Shown here piece after piece: positions 58,934-64,000 of a DNA stretch of 64,000 nucleotides. Positions within the stretch are counted from its first letter, which is position 1. Each line of letters begins with the position of its first letter. The translations under genes and the position numbers were made by a program. The DNA is from Mycobacterium sp. 1245111.1 (lineage in GTDB: Bacteria > Actinomycetota > Actinomycetes > Mycobacteriales > Mycobacteriaceae): NCBI RefSeq assembly GCF_001673405.1, contig NZ_LZLV01000153.1:109462-173461 (forward strand). The letters run 5' to 3'. A model generated the notes under the pieces. That model did not search any database. It was not told the origin of the DNA and saw nothing but the letters and a program-made list of their open reading frames with translations.

Positions 58934-60118
58934 ATGGCTTCCACTCCGGCGCTCGATCGCGTCGACGACACGGTGCGGCGTCGCAGCACCGACCTCGTCG
59001 AGTTGTCGCACGCGATCCACGCCGAGCCGGAGCTGGCCTTCGCCGAGCACCGCAGTTGCGCCAAGGCTCAAACTCTGGTGGCCGAACGCGGATTTGAAAT
59101 CACCGCGGCGGCGGGCGGTTTGGATACCGCGTTCCGCGCCGACTTCGGCAGCGGCCCGCTGACCGTCGGCATCTGCGCCGAGTACGACGCGCTGCCCGAC
59201 ATCGGTCATGCCTGCGGCCACAACATCATCGCCGCGTCCGCGGTAGGTGCTGCGTTGGCGCTGGCCGATGTCGCCGACGAACTGGGTCTGAGGGTTTCGC
59301 TGCTCGGCACTCCAGCCGAGGAATTCGGTGGCGGAAAAGTGTTGCTGCTCAACGCCGGAGTCTTCGACGACCTGGCGGTGTCGGTGATGGTGCATCCGGG
59401 TCCGGTGGACATCGCGGCTGCGCGGTCGCTGACGTTGTCCGCGATCCGGGTGACGTACCGCGGCAAGGAATCCCACGCCTCGGCTGCGCCGTTCCTGGGC
59501 ATCAACGCCGCCGACGCGGTCACCGTGGCGCAGGTGGCGATCGGGCTGCTGCGTCAGCAGTTGGCCCCCGGCCAGCAGATGCACGGCATCGTCACGCAGG
59601 GCGGGTACGTGGCCAACGTCATCCCCGCGCACACCGAGTTGCAGTACACGATGCGGGCCACCGATGCGTCGTCGCTGGCCGACCTGGAAGCCAAACTGGG
59701 CGACTGCTTTCTGGCCGGCGCGGTGGCCACCGGCTGCGACTACAGCATCGAGCAGACCGAACCGATGTACGACGCGCTCAATCCCGACCCGTGGCTGGCG
59801 GAGGCCGTCCGCGAGGAGATGACCCGGCTCGGCCGCTCGCCGCTCGCGAAGGAGTATGAGGCGGCGGTGCCCCTGGGCAGCACCGACATGGGCAACGTCA
59901 CCCAGTTGCTGCCCGGTATCCACCCGATGGTCGCCGTCGACGCGGGCGGTGCGTCGTTGCACCAGCCCGACTTCACCGCGGCGGGCGCCACTCCCAGCGC
60001 CGACAAGGCCGTCGTCGACGGCGCAATCATGTTGGCGCGCACGGTGGTTCGGCTGGCCGAGTCGCCGGAGCAGCGCGACCGGGTGCTGGCCGCGCAGGCA
60101 CAACGGGCGGCGTCATGA
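58934..60118 (+). CDS. amiB1: M20-family amidohydrolase AmiB1
   Basis: The protein has 394 residues. LSHAIHAEPELAFAEHRSCA, GICAEYDALPDIGHACGHN (metal DxxP and catalytic region), GTPAEEFGGGKVLLLNAG (general base Glu), YRGKESHASAAPFLGINAAD, then SASTDMGN-type GSTDMGNVTQLLPGIHP. It belongs to the aminoacylase/peptidase M20D group. The physiological amide is unknown. Its stop overlaps the next paralogous gene by 4 bp. Confidence 0.92.
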   Translation: MASTPALDRVDDTVRRRSTDLVELSHAIHAEPELAFAEHRSCAKAQTLVAERGFEITAAAGGLDTAFRADFGSGPLTVGICAEYDALPDIGHACGHNIIAASAVGAALALADVADELGLRVSLLGTPAEEFGGGKVLLLNAGVFDDLAVSVMVHPGPVDIAAARSLTLSAIRVTYRGKESHASAAPFLGINAADAVTVAQVAIGLLRQQLAPGQQMHGIVTQGGYVANVIPAHTELQYTMRATDASSLADLEAKLGDCFLAGAVATGCDYSIEQTEPMYDALNPDPWLAEAVREEMTRLGRSPLAKEYEAAVPLGSTDMGNVTQLLPGIHPMVAVDAGGASLHQPDFTAAGATPSADKAVVDGAIMLARTVVRLAESPEQRDRVLAAQAQRAAS

Positions 60119-61284
60119 GCCTGTCCGACATCGCCACCACATGGCTGGCCAGGCACTACGACGACCTGGTCGCCTGGCGGCGGCACATCCATCGCTACCC
60201 GGAGCTCGGTCGTCAGGAATTTGCCACCACGCAGTTCGTCGGCGAGCGGCTGGCCGAGGCCGGGCTCAACCCAAAGGTGCTGCCCGGCGGCACCGGGCTG
60301 ACCTGCGATCTCGGCCCCGACCAGGAGCCGCGCATCGCGCTGCGGGCCGACATAGACGCGCTGCCGATGGCCGAGCGGACCGGCGCCCCGTACACCTCGA
60401 CGATGCCCAACGCCGCGCATGCCTGCGGCCACGACGGGCACACCGCGATCCTGCTCGGGACGGCGCTGGCTCTGGCGGGCGCCCCGGAGTTGGCGGTCGG
60501 TGTCCGGCTGATCTTCCAGCCCGCCGAGGAGCTGATGCCCGGGGGTGCGATCGACACGATCGCCGCCGGTGCGATGACCGGGGTCGGCCGGATCTTCGCC
60601 TTGCACTGCGACCCCAGGTTGGCGGTCGGCAAGATCGCGGTGAAGCCGGGCCCGATCACCTCGGCGGCCGACATGGTCCATATCAGCCTGACCTCCGCGG
60701 GCGGGCACACCTCGCGGCCACATCTGACCGGCGATCTGGTCTACGGGATGGGCACGCTCATCACCGGGCTACCCGGCGTGCTGTCGCGCCGCACCGATCC
60801 GCGCAACAGCACCGTGATGGTGTGGGGGGCGGTCAATGCCGGCGTGGCGGCCAACGCGATTCCGCAGCACGGCACGCTGGACGGCACGGTCCGCACCGCC
60901 AGCCGTGAGGCCTGGCTGGGCATGGAGGACATCGTCCGTGAGACGGTGACGTCGTTGCTGGCGCCGCTGCACGTCGAGCACACCCTGCAGTACAACCGCG
61001 GCGTCCCGCCGGTGGTCAACGAAGAGGTGTCGACGCGCATCATCATCCATGCCATCGAGGCGATCAGCCCGGATGCCTTGGCCGACACCAAACAATCCGG
61101 CGGCGGCGAGGACTTCTCCTGGTATCTCGAGGAAGTGCCGGGCGCGATGGCCCGCCTAGGGGTGTGGTCGGGTCGCGGGCCACAGCTGGACCTGCACCAG
61201 CCGACGTTCGACCTCGACGAGCGCGCGCTCGGCATCGGCCTGCGGTTGATGGTGAACATCGTCGAGCAGTCCGCCCGCGTCTAG
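60115..61284 (+). CDS. amiA1: M20-family amidohydrolase AmiA1
   Basis: The protein has 389 residues. WRRHIHRYPELGRQEFATT, ALRADIDALPMAERTG, HACGHDGHTAILLGTA, FQPAEELMPGGAIDTIAAG, TSAGGHTSRPHLTGDLV and SGGGEDFSWYLEEVPG are the M20D landmarks with all metal ligands. It is a diverged tandem paralogue of AmiB1; both could hydrolyse N-acyl amino acids. Confidence 0.93.
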   Translation: MSLSDIATTWLARHYDDLVAWRRHIHRYPELGRQEFATTQFVGERLAEAGLNPKVLPGGTGLTCDLGPDQEPRIALRADIDALPMAERTGAPYTSTMPNAAHACGHDGHTAILLGTALALAGAPELAVGVRLIFQPAEELMPGGAIDTIAAGAMTGVGRIFALHCDPRLAVGKIAVKPGPITSAADMVHISLTSAGGHTSRPHLTGDLVYGMGTLITGLPGVLSRRTDPRNSTVMVWGAVNAGVAANAIPQHGTLDGTVRTASREAWLGMEDIVRETVTSLLAPLHVEHTLQYNRGVPPVVNEEVSTRIIIHAIEAISPDALADTKQSGGGEDFSWYLEEVPGAMARLGVWSGRGPQLDLHQPTFDLDERALGIGLRLMVNIVEQSARV

Positions 61285-61302
61285 CTGGCAGCTGGCCGCG
61301 GG

Positions 61303-61782
61303 CTATTCGCCGTGGCCCGGGCCGACGTTGCGGGCCGGGCAGGTGCGGATCTTGTGCACGTATTCGCTTGGCGCGCCGGCTATTTCAGCGGCGTCGGCCA
61401 TCACGCCGATGTAGCGGGCCGACGGTAAACCGCCTTCCCAGGCGTCCACCACATACAGCCAGGCCAGAACCGGATCGGTCGTGGTGTCCGACGACAGCCG
61501 TTCCACCCGGCAGCGGATCTTCTTGTGGATGCCGAGCTCGGCGCCCTCCCATCGGTCCAGGGCGTTCTCGTCGGCCGGCGTCATGTCGTAGAGCACCACG
61601 AAGACCTTCGACGTCGGATCCTCGACCACGGTGGCCAGGGCGCCCTCCCAGCCGATGTCCTCCCCGCCGAACGTCAGGCGCCAGCCGTGCAGCCAGCCGG
61701 TTCCTGCCATCGGGGAATGGGGTGCACGCTGTTGCATCTGCTCGGGATGCATGTTCGAGCCGTAGGCGGCGTAGAGCGGCAC
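61303..61782 (-). CDS. Gamma-glutamylcyclotransferase-fold protein (Rv3304-like)
   Basis: The protein has 159 residues. MPLYAAYGSNMHPEQMQQR carries the YGSN(L/M) substrate loop; LHGWRLTFGG, ALATVVEDPTSKVFVVLYDM and ENALDRWEGAE (with the likely catalytic Glu) agree with the GGCT/AIG2-like fold. True GGCT activity on gamma-glutamyl amines is unproven for mycobacterial members. Convergent with amiA1. Confidence 0.85.
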   Translation of the reverse strand: MPLYAAYGSNMHPEQMQQRAPHSPMAGTGWLHGWRLTFGGEDIGWEGALATVVEDPTSKVFVVLYDMTPADENALDRWEGAELGIHKKIRCRVERLSSDTTTDPVLAWLYVVDAWEGGLPSARYIGVMADAAEIAGAPSEYVHKIRTCPARNVGPGHGE

Positions 61783-61847
61783 GGGGAAATCTTAAACGGC
61801 GTGCGCTGACGCGGCGCATATCCGCAACGTTCGTTAGGTTATGTGAC

Positions 61848-63254
61848 GTGGCGACCCGCATCGTGATCATCGGGGGAGGACCGGCCGGTTACGAGGCGGC
61901 GCTGGTCGCGGCGGCACGCAGCGCCCACGTCACCGTCATCGACTCGGACGGTATCGGCGGCGCGGCGGTGCTCTTCGACTGCGTGCCGTCGAAGACCTTC
62001 ATCGCGTCGACCGGCGTGCGCACCGAACTGCGCCGCGGTCCGCATCTGGGCTTCGACATCGACATCGAGGCCGCCAAGATTTCGCTGCCCGAGATCCATC
62101 AGCGCGTCAAACGGCTGGCCGCCGACCAGTCCGCGGACGTCAAAGCACAGCTGCTCGGCGCCGGCGTCGACGTGGTCGAAGGCAAGGGTGAGCTGGTCGA
62201 CACCACCCCCGGTCTGGCCACTCACCGCGTGCAGGCCACCGCGCCGGACGGCACGACGAGCTGCTACGACGCCGACGTGGTGCTGATCGCGACCGGTGCC
62301 AGCCCCCGCGAGCTGCCGACCGCGCGGCCCGACGGCGAACGCATTCTGACCTGGCGTCAGCTCTACGACCTGGACGCGCTGCCGGATCACCTGGTCGTGG
62401 TCGGCTCCGGTGTCACCGGTGCTGAATTCGTGCACGCCTACACCGAATTGGGCGTCGACGTGACGGTGGTGGCCAGCCGCGACCAGATCCTGCCCTACGA
62501 AGACGCCGACGCCGCCGCGGTGCTGGAGCGGATCTTCTCCGAGCGCGGCGTGAGGCTCGTCAAGAACGCCCGGGCCGACTCGGTGACCCGCACCGATTCC
62601 GGCGTGCTGGTGACCCTGGCCGACGGCCGGACCGTCGAGGGCAGCCACGCGCTGATGACGATCGGCTCGGTGCCTAACACCGGCAACCTCGGTCTGGAAC
62701 GCGTCGGCATCGAACTCGGGCGTGGCAATTACCTGACCGTGGACCGGGTTTCGCGGACATCGGTGTCCAACATCTACGCCGCCGGCGACTGCACCGGGCT
62801 GCTGCCGCTCGCCTCCGTCGCCGCGATGCAGGGCCGGATCGCGATGTGGCATGCGCTCGGCGAGGCCGTCACGCCGATCCGGCTGCGGACGGTCGCGGCC
62901 GCGGTGTTCACCCGGCCCGAGCTGGCGGCGGTGGGAGTTCCGCAGTCGGCCATCGACGACGGATCGGTGCAGGCCCGCACGATCATGCTGCCGCTACGAA
63001 CCAATGCGCGGGCCAAGATGTCGGGCCTGCGGCACGGCTTCGTCAAGCTCTTCTGCCGACCGGCCACCGGTGTGGTGATCGGCGGCGTGGTGGTGGCGCC
63101 GATCGCGTCGGAGCTGATTCTGCCGATCGCGATGGCCGTGCAGACTCGCCTCACCGTCAACCACCTGGCGCAGACGCTGAGCGTGTACCCCTCGCTGTCG
63201 GGTTCGATCACCGAAGCGGCGCGACGGCTGATGGCGCATGACGACCTGGATTAA
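61848..63254 (+). CDS. lpdA: Flavoprotein disulfide reductase-like LpdA (quinone reductase)
   Basis: The protein has 468 residues from the GTG at 61848; the frame extends far upstream but antisense to the cyclotransferase gene. FAD motif IVIIGGGPAGYEAAL, NAD motif VVVGSGVTGAEFVHAY, and FAD motif II NIYAAGDCTGLLPLAS. The redox-active pair is absent: the site reads GGAAVLFDCVPSKT with one Cys only, as in M. tuberculosis LpdA, which is an NAD(P)H:quinone reductase instead of a lipoamide dehydrogenase. glpD2 follows 61 bp downstream. Confidence 0.93.
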   Translation: MATRIVIIGGGPAGYEAALVAAARSAHVTVIDSDGIGGAAVLFDCVPSKTFIASTGVRTELRRGPHLGFDIDIEAAKISLPEIHQRVKRLAADQSADVKAQLLGAGVDVVEGKGELVDTTPGLATHRVQATAPDGTTSCYDADVVLIATGASPRELPTARPDGERILTWRQLYDLDALPDHLVVVGSGVTGAEFVHAYTELGVDVTVVASRDQILPYEDADAAAVLERIFSERGVRLVKNARADSVTRTDSGVLVTLADGRTVEGSHALMTIGSVPNTGNLGLERVGIELGRGNYLTVDRVSRTSVSNIYAAGDCTGLLPLASVAAMQGRIAMWHALGEAVTPIRLRTVAAAVFTRPELAAVGVPQSAIDDGSVQARTIMLPLRTNARAKMSGLRHGFVKLFCRPATGVVIGGVVVAPIASELILPIAMAVQTRLTVNHLAQTLSVYPSLSGSITEAARRLMAHDDLD

Positions 63255-63315
63255 TCCAGCCAGGTAGCCTTGTGACCGCGACCTACCGACGAGTAACCGA
63301 CAGGAGACCCGTGCC

Positions 63316-64000
63316 GTGAGCGAGCCGAATCGCCTCCCGGCGAGCTTCTTGGGGCCCGAGCAACGCGCTTCGGCGTGGGAGCGCCTCGGCAGCGAGCAGT
63401 TCGACGTCGTGGTCATCGGCGGTGGCGTGGTGGGATCGGGATGCGCCCTGGACGCCGCGACCCGCGGGCTGAAGGTGGCGCTGGTGGAGGCCCGCGACTT
63501 CGCCTCCGGCACGTCGAGCCGGTCGTCGAAGATGTTTCACGGCGGGCTGCGTTATCTCGAGCAACTGGAATTCGGTTTGGTGCGCGAGGCGCTGTTCGAG
63601 CGCGAGTTGTCGCTGACCACCTTGGCGCCGCATCTGGTCAAGCCGCTGCCGTTTCTCTACCCGCTGACCAGGCGGTGGTGGGAGCGCCCTTACACGGCCG
63701 CCGGCCTGGTGCTCTACGACCAACTCGGCGGCGCGAAATCCGTTCCCGCGCAAAAGCATTTGACCCGTGCCGGCGCTCTGCGGTTGTCTCCGGGCCTGAA
63801 GCGCAGTGCGCTGATCGGCGGTATCCGCTACTACGACACCGTCGTCGACGACGCCCGCCACACCTTGACGGTCGTGCGGACCGCCGCGCACTACGGCGCC
63901 GTGGTGCGGTCGTCGACACAGGTGGTGTCGTTGCTGCGGGAAGGCGACCGGGTCACCGGCGTTCGGGTACGCGACTCCGAGGACGGCGCGATCACCGAGG
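63316..64000 (+). CDS. glpD2: Glycerol-3-phosphate dehydrogenase GlpD2 (5' part, runs off the window)
   Basis: The frame from the GTG at 63316 (AGGAG upstream) is open to the window end, 228 codons. FDVVVIGGGVVGSGCALDAA is the FAD-binding fold; LVEARDFASGTSSRSSKMFH, HGGLRYLEQLEFGLVREALF and ERELSLTTLAPHLVKPLPFL are signature GlpD blocks. It oxidises glycerol-3-phosphate to dihydroxyacetone phosphate and feeds electrons to quinone; a membrane-associated FAD enzyme. Follows lpdA as in M. tuberculosis. Confidence 0.95.
   Translation, partial: MSEPNRLPASFLGPEQRASAWERLGSEQFDVVVIGGGVVGSGCALDAATRGLKVALVEARDFASGTSSRSSKMFHGGLRYLEQLEFGLVREALFERELSLTTLAPHLVKPLPFLYPLTRRWWERPYTAAGLVLYDQLGGAKSVPAQKHLTRAGALRLSPGLKRSALIGGIRYYDTVVDDARHTLTVVRTAAHYGAVVRSSTQVVSLLREGDRVTGVRVRDSEDGAITE

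Noticed and set aside
61164..61847. Long upstream extension of lpdA
   Set aside because: It would run antisense through the gamma-glutamylcyclotransferase-fold gene; the GTG at 61848 directly precedes the FAD-binding fold as expected.
63983..64000. Possible frameshift at the window end in glpD2
   Set aside because: The frame is simply cut by the window edge; no stop or shift is visible.

Overview
The window is a GC-rich stretch of a mycobacterial chromosome, almost certainly a nontuberculous Mycobacterium. Gene content and order follow the segment I recall from M. tuberculosis running from dnaE2 (Rv3370c) to glpD2 (Rv3302c), in inverted orientation. Signature genes include sigJ, sapM, the mfp conservon ending in mfpA, lpdA, the second succinate dehydrogenase operon, a SAM-IV riboswitch in front of the metY/metX genes, and MIRU-type repeats. 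All statements about M. tuberculosis order are from memory; no search was run.

Region 1 (1-2040) holds the 3' end of dnaE2, two small flavin/F420-type oxidoreductases, a nitroreductase and the RNA 2'-O-methyltransferase spoU/trmL. Region 2 (2031-12520) is a 10.5-kb integrated phage-like element, bounded by a 13-bp direct repeat that overlaps the start codon of spoU. It carries a Bxb1-like serine integrase on the plus strand. Everything else in it runs leftward: a DUF1883 protein, one large tail-tip protein, a small-terminase-like protein, a replication protein with an iteron array inside its own gene, zinc-finger and coiled-coil proteins, a major capsid protein, a scaffold-like protein and several small proteins. 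No portal, large terminase, tape-measure, lysis or head-protease gene is visible. This looks like a phage satellite or phiRv1/phiRv2-like defective element, not a complete prophage. It is also rich in unexplained structure: hairpins with an identical CCACAGA loop, two 73-bp repeats with dyads, a palindrome cluster next to the terminase gene, and a series of intrinsic terminators.

Region 3 (12763-17405) is the mfp conservon: sensor-kinase-like protein, roadblock protein, DUF742 protein, GTPase MfpB and the gyrase-protecting pentapeptide protein MfpA. An Rv1747-like FHA-FHA-ABC exporter follows on the other strand. Region 4 (20078-33433) contains an old-yellow-enzyme homologue, folD, small membrane and secreted proteins, a berberine-bridge-type flavoprotein, the SAM-IV-controlled metY-metX-methyltransferase operon, monomeric isocitrate dehydrogenase, an F420 luciferase-like oxidoreductase, a PadR regulator divergent from a SnoaL-like protein, and an alpha/beta hydrolase.

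Region 5 (33532-47805) holds trpS, a YihY-type membrane protein, a sugar module (sugI, nagA, SMR transporter, dacB1), a strictosidine-synthase-like protein, a class III aminotransferase, a MOSC protein, sigJ with its convergent carboxymuconolactone-decarboxylase partner, and sdhCDAB. Region 6 (48054-64000) is mostly nucleoside salvage (cdd-deoA-add, upp, deoD) with pmmB, the phosphatase sapM, a PE-PPE-domain serine hydrolase, a MarR regulator divergent from a DinB-like protein, two M20 amidohydrolases, a gamma-glutamylcyclotransferase-fold protein, lpdA and the start of glpD2. I saw no rRNA, tRNA or CRISPR array.
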